Shown: piece by piece, positions 50,009 to 59,059 of the stretch
Position numbering within the stretch: the first letter of the stretch is position 1
Layout: every line of letters begins with the position of its first letter
NCBI GenBank assembly: GCA_000381625.1
Contig: KB906767.1
Coordinates: forward strand, 1,838,629 to 1,902,628
Reading direction: 5' to 3'
Length of the DNA stretch: 64,000 nt
DNA from: Bryobacterales bacterium KBS 96
GTDB lineage: Bacteria; Acidobacteriota; Terriglobia; Bryobacterales; Bryobacteraceae
Made by a program: the position numbers and the translations under genes
The notes under the pieces: model-generated
What the model was told of the DNA's origin: nothing
The model's input: the letters and a program-made list of their open reading frames with translations, nothing else
The model's database searches: none

Positions 50009-51922
50009 CTAAAGCTCAATATTCCGCGGCCACTGCCCTGTCTGAACCCAATCCGGTTGGAGATCCGCAATAAAGCTTTCGATTGCTTTGCGAAAATCGA
50101 CGAGCGCCTGGTTCGCCGCATCATACTTGCCCGGATCAAAAAACAACTCATCCTCGGGGCCTTTGTAAGGAACCAAAGGCACGTAGGGAGCGTTATAAGC
50201 AAAGATGTAATAAAAGGTAATTAAGCTGCCGAGCGTGCCGATGTTGGGAAGGTATTTCAGCAGGTCTCCCATAGGTACAGATGTCGACGGATCAGGAATG
50301 GTGGTGCTTTGGAGACACGGCGGATAATTTGGCGCGAACGGTGGAACCGGCGCACCAACATTCCGGAGCCGCCCGATGCCGTGGAATGTAATTCGATACA
50401 GGACGCTGGTAACGACCGCCTTTAGGGCTGCCTTCGAATTCATTTTAGGAAGTCCGGCCACGTTCCCAGTTGTATTGGCGCTACCGATCCAACTCGCGAG
50501 ATCCTTGTCCGCCGTGACCGCAGCGTCATTAGCATACCCGGCATCAACGACGGCGTCTACATAAGCGGCTACGGTAGCCCAGATCTTCTGAACGATCTGC
50601 ACGTTCGGATACAAATTCCACGCTTCCTTGTCGATAGTGGCATCGGTGAAATCCTCTGGGCTCAGTGTGGCGAGCATGTTGGCCGGGTCGGTCGAAAAGA
50701 AGTCGTGACCGGCGGAGAATGCATTGCACAGAGACAGAAATTTCCCTGTATCGCTGATGGAGGTGGGCGGCGAAAGAGACGACCATGTGAGCATCAGAAC
50801 CAAGTCGAACGGGACCAGATAGTTGGATTGCGGTGCGAACAACTGATAAATGACATTCGTTGGTGGCAAGGTGTTGAGGGCGGTCATTAACATGGCAGCC
50901 GTCACAATGTGCTGGGTATAAACGTGGCCCAGCCAGATGCCATAAACAGTCATCGATGTCTTGGCGGCGATGAGGGCGTAGATCCAGGCCGGTGACTTTG
51001 GCGTATAAGTCTGGGAATTGTTCACATCTTGCGGATCGCCGACATAGACGGCAATAGGCGTCAAATTCTTCTTCCCGTCCATGGCCAATAGCACCATGCT
51101 GTTCGGCGTGAAGCGTACAGTGTTGTCGCTGAGATTTTCGGGCGCCAGACCGGAAAAGAACGTCATGTCGATCCCGTACAGGTTTCCGGCGCTGAGTAGA
51201 TCGTCATACTCGCCGAGCCACCCGATACCGAAGTTGGTCCGGTAATCTGCGACCGTGGCCGCAGTCAGCTTTCGAAGAACGAAAAGATTGTAAGGGAGAG
51301 CAGTGCTGCGAATCATCGGCCAGAAGTCGCGCGTCGCAGCCTCGGGATCGCTAAGTGGCTTGACGTATTCGTCGATATGGGGATAGCCGCGACGGAAGAG
51401 ATCCTGAAACGTCGTCCAACCGATCGTAAACTGCTCCGGACTTTCGAGTGTGAAGGCGGAGTAATTGTCCGTTGAACTTGCCGCCGATGGAGCGGCACTA
51501 GAAAGTTTCATGAACGGCCGAGCTGCACGCAATTCCAACCTTCCGCGGAACTCCGAGAATGCCGACGCGATACGATCTCGATCCGAGCTGTCTGAGAACA
51601 GCCTGCTGAGAAATGACTCGACATACGTCAGTAATGCCCGTAAGAGCGCAGCCCCCTCCACCTGATCTTCCGTCCCAAAAAGGAAGCGCTCTGCGGTGGC
51701 CGTTACGTCACGCAGCGTGTACTCGATGGAGAGCCCATCTTTCGCTTGGATGAGGTACTGATTGCGCGCGACGAGTTTATCGACGATGTCGATGACTTCT
51801 TCGACTCCTTCCAGGCCTACAGGGCGCGGAAGGGCAGGTCCGTTCCAAGTGGGAACCTCAAAACCTTCCAAAAATCCGATGGCCTCTAGCTCAAGTTGAG
51901 TGAGAGGTGAGTATTTGGACAT
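50009..51922 (-). CDS. Lipoxygenase-family protein
   Basis: 637 residues from the ATG at 51922, which has GGGGAG five bases before it. Lipoxygenases use non-heme iron to add O2 to polyunsaturated fatty acids. The core aligns by eye: WIYALIAAKTS, then GHVYTQHIVTAAM with the first two iron-type His (333, 338; H-x4-H). IVQKIWATVAAYVDAVV follows, then the third His (514) in LYRITFHGIG, PFAPNYPPCL, and LLKYLPNIGTLGSL. The Asn four residues after the third His is not in place (an Asn lies at +7). The last residues are NIEL, so the usual terminal Ile ligand is absent or shifted. No signal peptide. Activity is uncertain; the family call is fairly sure. Confidence 0.72.
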   Translation of the reverse strand: MSKYSPLTQLELEAIGFLEGFEVPTWNGPALPRPVGLEGVEEVIDIVDKLVARNQYLIQAKDGLSIEYTLRDVTATAERFLFGTEDQVEGAALLRALLTYVESFLSRLFSDSSDRDRIASAFSEFRGRLELRAARPFMKLSSAAPSAASSTDNYSAFTLESPEQFTIGWTTFQDLFRRGYPHIDEYVKPLSDPEAATRDFWPMIRSTALPYNLFVLRKLTAATVADYRTNFGIGWLGEYDDLLSAGNLYGIDMTFFSGLAPENLSDNTVRFTPNSMVLLAMDGKKNLTPIAVYVGDPQDVNNSQTYTPKSPAWIYALIAAKTSMTVYGIWLGHVYTQHIVTAAMLMTALNTLPPTNVIYQLFAPQSNYLVPFDLVLMLTWSSLSPPTSISDTGKFLSLCNAFSAGHDFFSTDPANMLATLSPEDFTDATIDKEAWNLYPNVQIVQKIWATVAAYVDAVVDAGYANDAAVTADKDLASWIGSANTTGNVAGLPKMNSKAALKAVVTSVLYRITFHGIGRLRNVGAPVPPFAPNYPPCLQSTTIPDPSTSVPMGDLLKYLPNIGTLGSLITFYYIFAYNAPYVPLVPYKGPEDELFFDPGKYDAANQALVDFRKAIESFIADLQPDWVQTGQWPRNIEL

Positions 51923-52308
51923 ATTTTCTCCCCGCGAAAGTGCCGCAGGACTAAGACAATGTATCGCACGTCGGCAGGAGTTGGCCAGTGGCAAAGAGAG
52001 TTGCCTACTTTTCACGGCCAACGTCGGTGATGCAGATACAAGGCCAACTAGGTCGTGCGTAAATTTCCCTCATGCGAGTGCGGGAGACTTAGAGATTTCG
52101 ACGTGCCTCGCGCCGCCACCCTTTCCATTCACGGAAGTCTCGGTTATGACCAGCGTCTCGAAACATCCCCTGCGAAGGCTGCCGACGGTAGTTTCTCTTG
52201 CACGGCTTACACGATACAGTGGCATGGGCCGCAATCCATTTTTCGAACGGGCATTCTGATACCAGCAAAAGTCGAACCGCTCGCGCCGGTTCTCCTGGCC
52301 TTTCTCGG
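51923..52308. other. Intergenic gap upstream of lipoxygenase gene and integrase remnant
   Basis: 386 bases. No intact gene seen. The left end must hold the lipoxygenase promoter. The right end may include unrecognisable 5' parts of the recombinase pseudogene that starts at 52309; a frame ending at 52312 has no motif. Confidence 0.4.
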
Positions 52309-52643
52309 ATGACGATATTAGACGAGTGGATTCGTGCAGCCGAGCTTCATGCTGGGAAAGTATTTCGTTGCGTCTGCCGGGCTGGGAACTACTGGGGTGA
52401 TGGCGTGACGGAGCGAGCAGTGTGGCATGTAGTGAAATCGTACGCCGCCAAATTCGGCTTTGCCGGTCTCGGGCCTCAGGACTTGCGGCGCTCGTGCGCC
52501 AACCTGGCCATTCTGCAGGAGGAGAGTTGGAGCAGATTCAATTCCTGCTTGGGCATGTTTCCGTGCAAACAACCAAGCGTTATCTCGGCTGCAAACAGCG
52601 GATTCGTGGAGCTGTGAATGACAGCATCAGTATCGAACCGTAA
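52309..52643 (+). pseudogene. Decayed C-terminal part of a tyrosine recombinase (integrase)
   Basis: From 52309 one frame reads LDEWIRAAELHAGKVFRCVCRAG, TERAVWHVVKSYAAKFG and GPQDLRRSCANL, the region with a conserved Arg pair (His of the HxxR box is Gln here). Near 52505-52515 the reading shifts to another frame with GGELEQIQFLLGHVSVQTTKRYLGCKQRI, which contains the His and nucleophile Tyr of the family, and ends at 52643. The N-terminal half is missing. So it is truncated and frameshifted, and marks an old integration event. Confidence 0.8.
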
Positions 52644-52768
52644 TGCCATCCGTCCATGCACTCGTCGCCTACTACGCAGGCAAGTGGATTTCGTTCGCTC
52701 TACCCGGCGCCGTTGATTGTTCGATGATCATCTAGGGCCTTATTGTCCAAGCGGAATATGATGGACGC

Positions 52769-53179
52769 ATGTCACACAGCGAAACTGTCGAACATGCTCT
52801 CGTGTGTTTTGCTGAGCCGTCCCGCCGGGACGCATATTTCGATCTGTACTCCGAGGATGTCGTGCTCCACGGCTATGACGGAATCGAACCGGGCCTCGAC
52901 AGTGTGAAACGATACTATGCCGGAATCTGGGCCGTGTTTCCAGACGCCCGTGTCAATGCCGAGGAAATGATCGAGATCAATGATCGGGTGATTCTTCGCT
53001 TCATAATGACAGGCACGCACCGTGCTCCTTTCCTCGGTCTGAATGCAACCGGTAGATCCGTCCGCCTTCCAGGCATGACCATTCTCCGCTTCATCGATCA
53101 GAAATGCGTTGAGCGCTGGAGCGTGACGGATTCGCTCTCTCTTCTGGCGCAACTCGGAGGATTCCCAGTAAACCGGTAG
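52769..53179 (+). CDS. SnoaL-like (NTF2-fold) protein
   Basis: 136 residues with the NTF2-like alpha+beta barrel pattern: LYSEDVVLHGYDGIEPGLDSVKRYYAGIWAVFPDARVNAEEMIEINDRVILRFIMTGTH is the SnoaL/ester-cyclase-type core, and PGMTILRFIDQKCVERWSVTD the last strands. Members bind or isomerise small hydrophobic molecules; many have no known role. The catalytic residues cannot be assigned. No operon partner seen; it stands just after the integrase remnant. Confidence 0.78.
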   Translation: MSHSETVEHALVCFAEPSRRDAYFDLYSEDVVLHGYDGIEPGLDSVKRYYAGIWAVFPDARVNAEEMIEINDRVILRFIMTGTHRAPFLGLNATGRSVRLPGMTILRFIDQKCVERWSVTDSLSLLAQLGGFPVNR

Positions 53180-53536
53180 GCCCGTGTACCACGCGATCCT
53201 ACCTTCCAGGTCCCATATCGAATGCCGAGCAGATCCTGCGATACTCCCATCTGGTCGCCAAAATTTAGAGCTATCTCCAACGGGCTCGAACGTCACTTTG
53301 ACATGTAACGCGCTGGAGTTTGCTTTGCGGCTTTGCGGAGGAGGAATTCATTAATGACGCGACGCCGACAATTCGTCAAAGTGGATGGCAGGACCCTGCG
53401 ACCTTTAACTAAGATCTGTTTTGGCTTGCTAGTTCAAAGCTGCCCATAATCAACGATTAGCCTATCGCTAGAAAATGGGTCGAGAAACAGGCAAGTGAAG
53501 TTGGGTCGAGCCTGTCCGTTTGCTAGTTTGACATGC
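53180..53536. other. Intergenic gap of 357 bases, at most fragments
   Basis: No intact gene. The phrase QILRYSHLVAKI can be read at about 53221-53257 and recalls the Tyr-bearing end of tyrosine recombinases; this is too short to be sure. A 31-codon frame at 53354-53449 follows a GGAGGAGG stretch, but nothing supports it as a gene. The right end should hold the promoter of the sigma-factor gene. Confidence 0.35.
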
Positions 53537-54769
53537 ATGTCGCCGAATGCGCCCGAAGATCTGAGTAGGACTATAGAGACTCTTTACCGGTCAGAATCTG
53601 GCAGAATTCTGGGTACGCTGGTGCGCCTGCTCGGCGATCTTGATCTCGCCGAAGAGGCCATGCACGAGGCTTTCGCTGCCGCCCTGGAGACGTGGCCGCA
53701 GACCGGCCTTCCGGACAAACCGCGCCCCTGGCTCATATCGGCTGGGCGATTCAAGGCTATCGACGCGATGCGCCGGCGGGGACGCTTCGACGCCGCACAG
53801 AGTAAGCTGGCACTCCAACTCGAAGCGCGCGTCAATGAGGCGCCTCAGGAAGAGGAGATGGAGGACGATCGCCTTCGTCTCATCTTTGCCTGCTGCCATC
53901 CTGCACTGCCATCGGAGGGGCAGGTTGCGCTCACACTGCGTGAAGTCTGCGGTTTGACGACAGAGGAGATTGCCCGGGCATTTCTCGTTACATCGGCGAC
54001 GCTTGCTCAACGCATCGTTCGCGCGAAAGCTGCCATCCGCGATAAGTCGATTCCTTACCAAGTGCCCGCGTCGCAGGAGTTATCGGCGAGGTTGGGGGCC
54101 GTACTTCAGGTTGTGTACCTGGTCTTCAATGCGGGTTATTCAGCAGAAGCAACAGGAGCTGGATTGAGCCGCGAGGCGATCCGTCTCGGTAGACTGCTGC
54201 TCGACCTTCTCCCGGAACCCGAGGTGATGGGCCTGTTGGGGCTCATGCTGTTGCAGGAATCGCGCCGCGCCGCTCGAAGCTCCCCAGAAGGAGAGCTGAT
54301 CCTGCTGGACCGGCAGGATCGCTCGCTTTGGAATCGAGATCAGATCGCCGAAGGCATCGCGCTCACCGAGAGCGCTCTTCGATCGCGCAGTTTCGGTGCT
54401 TACACCCTGCAGGCGGCCATCGCGGCCGTTCACGCCGAGACTTCCTCGGCGGCGTCCACGGACTGGCGCCAGATCACGCTACTGTACAACCGACTGATTC
54501 GGATTCAGCCATCTCCGGTCGTGGAGCTCAACCGTGCCGTTGCCATCGCCATGTACAAAGGGCCGGAGCAGGGGCTTTGTCTCATCGATGACCTTCTGGT
54601 GCGCGGGGAACTCACCGAATATTCCCTCGCGTACTCCGCCCGTGCCGATCTGTGTCGCAGGCTAGGGCGGCTTTCGGAGGCCCGGGCTTCGTATGAGAAG
54701 GCGCTTGCCTTGGCTCGGCAGGAGCCGGAGCGTCGTTTCCTTTCGGGACGGCTGGAGGAATTGAAATAA
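53537..54769 (+). CDS. ECF42-type RNA polymerase sigma factor with C-terminal TPR-like extension
   Basis: About 410 residues from the ATG at 53537. Residues 1-85 are sigma region 2 (ILGTLVRLLGDLDLAEEAMHEAFAAALETWP, then KPRPWLISAGRFKAIDAMRRRGRFD). Residues 105-170 are region 4 (LIFACCHPALPSEGQVALTLREVCGLTTEEIARAFLVTSATLAQRIVRAKAAIR). The long C-terminal part (YLVFNAGYSAEATG, AAIAAVHAE, LYNRLIRIQPSPVVELNRAVA, tandem helices) is the ECF42 extension. These sigma factors are found with DGPF/YCII genes, as here 102 bases downstream. No anti-sigma factor is seen; the extension is thought to control activity. Confidence 0.92.
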   Translation: MSPNAPEDLSRTIETLYRSESGRILGTLVRLLGDLDLAEEAMHEAFAAALETWPQTGLPDKPRPWLISAGRFKAIDAMRRRGRFDAAQSKLALQLEARVNEAPQEEEMEDDRLRLIFACCHPALPSEGQVALTLREVCGLTTEEIARAFLVTSATLAQRIVRAKAAIRDKSIPYQVPASQELSARLGAVLQVVYLVFNAGYSAEATGAGLSREAIRLGRLLLDLLPEPEVMGLLGLMLLQESRRAARSSPEGELILLDRQDRSLWNRDQIAEGIALTESALRSRSFGAYTLQAAIAAVHAETSSAASTDWRQITLLYNRLIRIQPSPVVELNRAVAIAMYKGPEQGLCLIDDLLVRGELTEYSLAYSARADLCRRLGRLSEARASYEKALALARQEPERRFLSGRLEELK

Positions 54770-54871
54770 AAAACTAGGCCCCCTGTCGATTTCCGCTCCG
54801 CCTGGCGACTATAGGGTGAATAATCCAGTGCGCGGGCTCCGCCCCTGGTTAACCAACATAAGGAGAGACAC

Positions 54872-55273
54872 ATGAAATACATCTGCTTGGGATACTACGA
54901 GCCGGAAAAGCACGCGGGCATGACCGAGGACGAGCGAAACGCAATGTTCGATGAATGCTTTCAGTACGACGACCATTTGCGCGCGAACGGGCACTTTTCT
55001 GCCGGAGAAGCTCTTCAGCCTCATGAAACCGCGTTAACCTTGTATTGGAAGAACGGCAAAGTCGCGACTACCGACGGTCCCTATGCCGAAACCAAGGAAC
55101 AACTCGGCGGCATTCTCGTGCTTGAGGCACGTGACATGAATCATGCTGTTCAGCTCATGTCGCAGCATCCGGCTTTGAAGTACGGGTCGCTTTTCGAGAT
55201 ACGTCCAACTACCGACTTGGCTGAAATGATCAAGGCAAGCGAGCAGCGACGGCGCAAGCTCACTGCACGCTGA
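54872..55273 (+). CDS. YCII-related DGPF-domain protein, partner of ECF42 sigma factor
   Basis: 133 residues; AAGGAG lies just before the ATG. The ferredoxin-like YCII fold is seen from MKYICLGYYEPEKHAGMTEDE, and the key motif is DGPYAETKEQLGGILVLEA (the DGPF motif, here DGPY). The family always sits next to ECF42 sigma factors, whose main target it probably is; its biochemical role is unknown. The right neighbour is the RibD-C-like pseudogene, which commonly belongs to the same set. Confidence 0.92.
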   Translation: MKYICLGYYEPEKHAGMTEDERNAMFDECFQYDDHLRANGHFSAGEALQPHETALTLYWKNGKVATTDGPYAETKEQLGGILVLEARDMNHAVQLMSQHPALKYGSLFEIRPTTDLAEMIKASEQRRRKLTAR

Positions 55274-55424
55274 AGTACCGGCCGAGAGCAGAGTTATGAA
55301 AAATCATCGCCGGGATTGTGGGCGGCGAGCAGACTCTTGGGCCCGTTGAGGTTGGCTGACGCTGTCGCGGATTCGGGGCCAAAGCTAAAACCAGTCAGCA
55401 CAACCAAATTGCGGGAGAATTCGG

Positions 55425-56057
55425 ATGTCAAAGGTGCGAGTCGCGGGATTTGGTGTTGGACGGCTTCGACGCTGGAATTGAACAGAGCCTTAGCGATCCG
55501 CTGGGTAAACGGGGAACGGAGATGTTTCAGTGGTACTTCCACACAAAGAGCTTTTGCTCCATGCACGCGCGGGAGGGGGAACCACAGGTGATGTGGACGA
55601 TGTGTTCGCTCACCAGGCGATGGAGGACTTCGGCGCCTTCATCCTCGGCCGCAACATGTTCGGTCCGGTGCGGCCCATGGCAAGACAACTCATGGAAGGG
55701 CCGGTGGGGTGACAATTCGCCGTACTACGCACCTACCTTCGTTCTCACGCATTACGAGCGTGAACCTCTGGTGATGGAAGGGGGAACCACCTTTGTGACG
55801 GGCGGATTCGAGGAGGCGCTGGTCCTTGCGAAGAAGGCTGCCGGCAGCAAAGACGTCAAGATCGGAGGCGGCGTCGCCACAGTGCGGCAGTATCTAAGAG
55901 CTGGCCTAATCGACTCTCTCCACATCGCGTCGGTACCCGTTCTTCTCGGTCAAGGAGAACTTCTGTTCGATGGTCTGGACCTTCATGCGTTGGGGTTTTC
56001 CATAACCGAAGCAAGACTTCGGAATACGCGACCCATCTTGTGCTCGCGAAAGCGTAG
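55425..56057 (+). pseudogene. Decayed dihydrofolate-reductase-like (RibD C-terminal) gene
   Basis: Starts at an ATG at 55425 (MSKVRVAGFG) and continues with a shift to LDGFDAGIEQSLSDPLGKRG. Near 55575 it shifts to DVDDVFAHQAMEDFGAFILGRNMFGPVR, near 55672 back to WKGRWGDNSPYYAPTFVLTH and VTGGFEEALVLAKKAAGSKDVKIGGGVATVR. Near 56020 it shifts to TSEYATHLVLAKA, ending TAG at 56055-56057. All blocks of the RibD-C/DHFR-like family are present but in alternating frames, so four shifts. Family members reduce flavin or pterin-like compounds; this copy would not. Confidence 0.8.
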
Positions 56058-56576
56058 AGACAGGGCTTCCGGCAAGGGCTTCATCGTTTGGGAGCAAGGC
56101 ACGATGAGGATGCGCGCCACTAAACACTAGCCGCCGAGCGTCGGCGAGGCTTTGGGTTTCCTCAAGCCGGCAAGTTGACGAGAAACGGGCGTTGCTGAAA
56201 TGTGAAGCGCCAGTGAGTGTCCGGAAAGTTCGTTACTGGAACTGAAAGGGTTCGGGATGAGTGGTCGGCCACCCGGAAGCTATATTTCAACGGCATTGTG
56301 CTCGAAAAAACGCAATCATCGAGTCTTCCCCTCACTTTTTCTCCGGCTCGCTACAGCGGATCACCGAATCCGCGCCGAAACTCTTGTAATTCGAGTACCG
56401 GATAATGTGGCTCATTCACCGGAATGGCGATTTCTCGGACAAATGGATTGCTCTACACATCGCCGTATTTCGCGATCTATGCGGCGGACATGCCAGTTTC
56501 CTGGTTCCCCGTGATTCGACCCTCACAGGCCACCTCGAGGCCCGGGGAGCGCCTTCTAGGCTGGATATGGAGTGTT
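56058..56576. other. Intergenic gap of 519 bases, no gene recognised
   Basis: Lies between the RibD-C-like pseudogene and the DUF4386 gene (minus). Short frames exist, such as one around 56424-56651 with FAIYAADMPVSWFPV, but none has a family match or ribosome site. It may be decayed sequence of an old insertion. Confidence 0.35.
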
Positions 56577-57293
56577 TCATCTGGGCATCGCTGCGGCTTG
56601 CTCCCTCCATCGTTGAGCATTTACGCCGGCCACGATGAGCCACAACTCTAGCGGTATCTCCGCAAGGCCGGCGGCTGTAGCGATCAGAGGGAACAGATGG
56701 GCCGCTAGCGGCGGTGATAAATAGAGCATCCAACCTAAACCATCAATGGCCAACAGCACACCGAGAATTCGAGGCAGGAAGGCCGACCTGAAAATGAGGT
56801 AGCCGATCAACACGCACCAAAGCCCAAAGAAGATCAGGTAGATGTCAAAGGCGTAACCATTCAACCTGAAAAAAATGAGCGCAAGCATCTGCAGCTGGGG
56901 CACAGAAAAAGCGCTCACGGAGGCTCCGCCGGTCAGGATCGATAAAGGGGCGATGTACAACAAGGTCGTAACCGCCTGGACGGCGCAGGCGACAAGAACA
57001 ACGAAGGCTGCAAGCAAAGAGAGCCGTCTGTTCACAACTTTGAACAACTCATAGAAGAGAAACCCCCATACGATGTGGAATGCGACGCCCATCACGCAAG
57101 ACGCGAACCCCAACCGGAACAACGGCTGGTGTCCGAGGATATTGGCCGCTGTCGCCGAAGCGTCGTGAAAAACAACAAGCTTTCCGAGTACGATTACCTG
57201 GCCGAATGTAAATGTCAGGCCTTCGAGCCCTTGAAAGACACCGGCCATCCTGCCCTTGAAGCGCGGTGATGTTTCGGCAATGCGTTCGAGCAT
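56577..57293 (-). CDS. DUF4386-type membrane protein
   Basis: 238 residues with about six transmembrane helices (FRLGFASCVMGVAFHIVWGFLFYELFKVV, LLAAFVVLVACAVQAVTTLLYI, LNGYAFDIYLIFFGLWCVLIGYLIFRS, ILGVLLAIDGLGWMLYLSP, IPLELWLIVAGVN). The pattern is the DUF4386 family of unknown function. No signal peptide; no operon partner visible. The upstream gap 57294-57790 should hold its promoter. Confidence 0.85.
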   Translation of the reverse strand: MLERIAETSPRFKGRMAGVFQGLEGLTFTFGQVIVLGKLVVFHDASATAANILGHQPLFRLGFASCVMGVAFHIVWGFLFYELFKVVNRRLSLLAAFVVLVACAVQAVTTLLYIAPLSILTGGASVSAFSVPQLQMLALIFFRLNGYAFDIYLIFFGLWCVLIGYLIFRSAFLPRILGVLLAIDGLGWMLYLSPPLAAHLFPLIATAAGLAEIPLELWLIVAGVNAQRWREQAAAMPR

Positions 57294-57790
57294 TTCATAT
57301 CTCCAGAAGCATTAGCCGGGAACGTCGGAGTGCAGCATGGCCTTGCTTCATACGGTGAAACCCCCACGACAAGAATATGGTAGACCTTCCTGTGTAGAAG
57401 TACGACGACCATAAACAGCGAGTTCCTTGCCCGCGGGGTAAGTAGTCAACAGAGCTCTTCTTGCGTACGAACCTGAGTCGTCGCAATCCGGAATGTGGGA
57501 TTACGAACGCGAGTAGTCGGCCAGTATTTACCGATCGTGTCCGCGCGCAGTTGGTCGGGCTTGGAAAAACCATTAGCGTTGATCGGAAATGATCGGGTGC
57601 CGGAGTAATCGGGCAAAACACGCAATCGGCCTGGCTGCTAAGACCTTTAGTTCCGACCTGTACGGGGCGTTCCGCCATCAGACCACGACTTGCCTGCGGC
57701 GCACGGAAGCTACCGGAGCGCATTCTGGAATTGTTCGATAATGAGCCGCCGCCGTGAGGAGGGCGATTTCCTGAAACAGCGAGGCATCGC
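57294..57790. other. Intergenic gap of 497 bases, no convincing gene
   Basis: A long minus-strand frame (57295-57879) crosses the gap, but its Arg/Ser-rich product and overlap with the next gene look like a shadow. No repeat, promoter or RNA gene recognised. Considered empty. Confidence 0.35.
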
Positions 57791-59059
57791 GTGGCCCCGG
57801 CGCTAGCGCCAGGCGGCGAAGGTGTGTATCGTAAACTCAAGAGACATTTGAAGACTGTGCGGGATGACGATGTCGACAACCGCCTGCCCGGTGGTGGGCA
57901 GGCGCTGAGTTACTGCCGTTGGGCAGACCTGCAATCACCGTATGTGGTCGAACTGGAAACAGGGCTTGCGGATCGCCTTCTCACCGGCATTCCGGACCGG
58001 CAATCGGAGTCGGAAGAATTCGGCGGACTTCTGATCGGCGAATATGCCAAGGCTGCCAAGCCGACGCTGCGAATTGACGATATCGTCTGGCTGGCCCATC
58101 GAACCTCCGGCAATCCACTGTTCGAGTTGACGCCGGAAGAACGCATCCAGCTTTCCTCTATCCGGCGCAACCTGATCACGCGTACGCGGACTGTGCTGGG
58201 TTTCTTTCGCACGCATGCCCGCGGCGGCCCGCTCGTTCTTTCCGCATCCGATCGCGAACTGCTCGAACGCGAATTCCGCCACGCATTTCATGTGGCGCTC
58301 CTCATACGAGCGAATCATGCTCCGACGGCTGCGTTCTTCGTGCAAGACGAGCGCCGCCGTATGCAAGCTGGTCCGGCCTACACGGAATTCCGATTCGATT
58401 CAGGAGAGTTGTCGGACGCCGCGATACCCGTGCAAGCTGTTCGTAGTACGCCAACGCTCGGGCCGCGACCAGAGCCACCTCAGCGGTACAAGTCGCCAGG
58501 CTCCCCCTGGAAAATTCAGGACTTATCGTCCGCTATCGGCCTGTCCCAACGTGATGGCCGCTTACGCTTCCGGCTCAGATTCACGGTGTTTCACCGTCTT
58601 CGGCTTGCGATGATCGCAGCGTTTGTCTCGATCTGGCGCGACCTTCTTGCCTACCGATCGATCCTGCTCCCGTTGGCCCTCTCGTGCTTCGCGCTGTGCC
58701 TGTTGTTTACTCTCTGGGCGCCCCTTACGGCTTCAACGCTCTTCCGCGGCCCCCAACTTCGGCTTTCATCTAAAGGCAGCGCCCAGATGATCGAAGTCCA
58801 CTGGCATACCCGACTGTCCGATTCGGAGCAAGTAACGTCGGCCAGCCTGATCGTCGACGATGGGAATCTTAGCCGCGAAGTTCGCCTTTCACCGGCAGAG
58901 CTAAAATCGGGGGCTGCCGCGTACACTCCTCTGGGTGGCCGCGTCCGGTTCACACTGGTGCTCCGCTTTCCCGATTCCATGACCATCACTCAATCAGCCG
59001 ATTGGGCCGGGAACCCACCGCCAGGGCCGCATGCCTCTACTGCTTCAGATAGAGCTTGA
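57791..59059 (+). CDS. Membrane protein with degenerate JAMM/MPN-like domain
   Basis: 422 residues from a GTG at 57791; the true start may be further in. Residues about 50-190 have the JAMM/MPN pattern: EEFGGLLIGEY with the Glu position (75-76), a strand with VWLAHR, then TVLGFFRTHARGGPLVLSASDREL. In this last block the usual His-x-His is Arg-Thr-His (140-142) and Asp154 is kept, then VALLIRANHAPTAAFFVQD. The missing first His suggests weak or no zinc. A Pro-rich linker leads to one transmembrane helix at 291-311 and a C-terminal beta-rich domain outside. Overlaps the convergent AAA+ gene by 23 bases. Function unknown. Confidence 0.6.
   Translation: MAPALAPGGEGVYRKLKRHLKTVRDDDVDNRLPGGGQALSYCRWADLQSPYVVELETGLADRLLTGIPDRQSESEEFGGLLIGEYAKAAKPTLRIDDIVWLAHRTSGNPLFELTPEERIQLSSIRRNLITRTRTVLGFFRTHARGGPLVLSASDRELLEREFRHAFHVALLIRANHAPTAAFFVQDERRRMQAGPAYTEFRFDSGELSDAAIPVQAVRSTPTLGPRPEPPQRYKSPGSPWKIQDLSSAIGLSQRDGRLRFRLRFTVFHRLRLAMIAAFVSIWRDLLAYRSILLPLALSCFALCLLFTLWAPLTASTLFRGPQLRLSSKGSAQMIEVHWHTRLSDSEQVTSASLIVDDGNLSREVRLSPAELKSGAAAYTPLGGRVRFTLVLRFPDSMTITQSADWAGNPPPGPHASTASDRA

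Noticed and set aside
57295-57879. 194-residue minus-strand frame across an intergenic gap
   Set aside because: Arg/Ser-rich composition, no motif, no ribosome site and overlap with the MPN-like gene; looks like a shadow frame.
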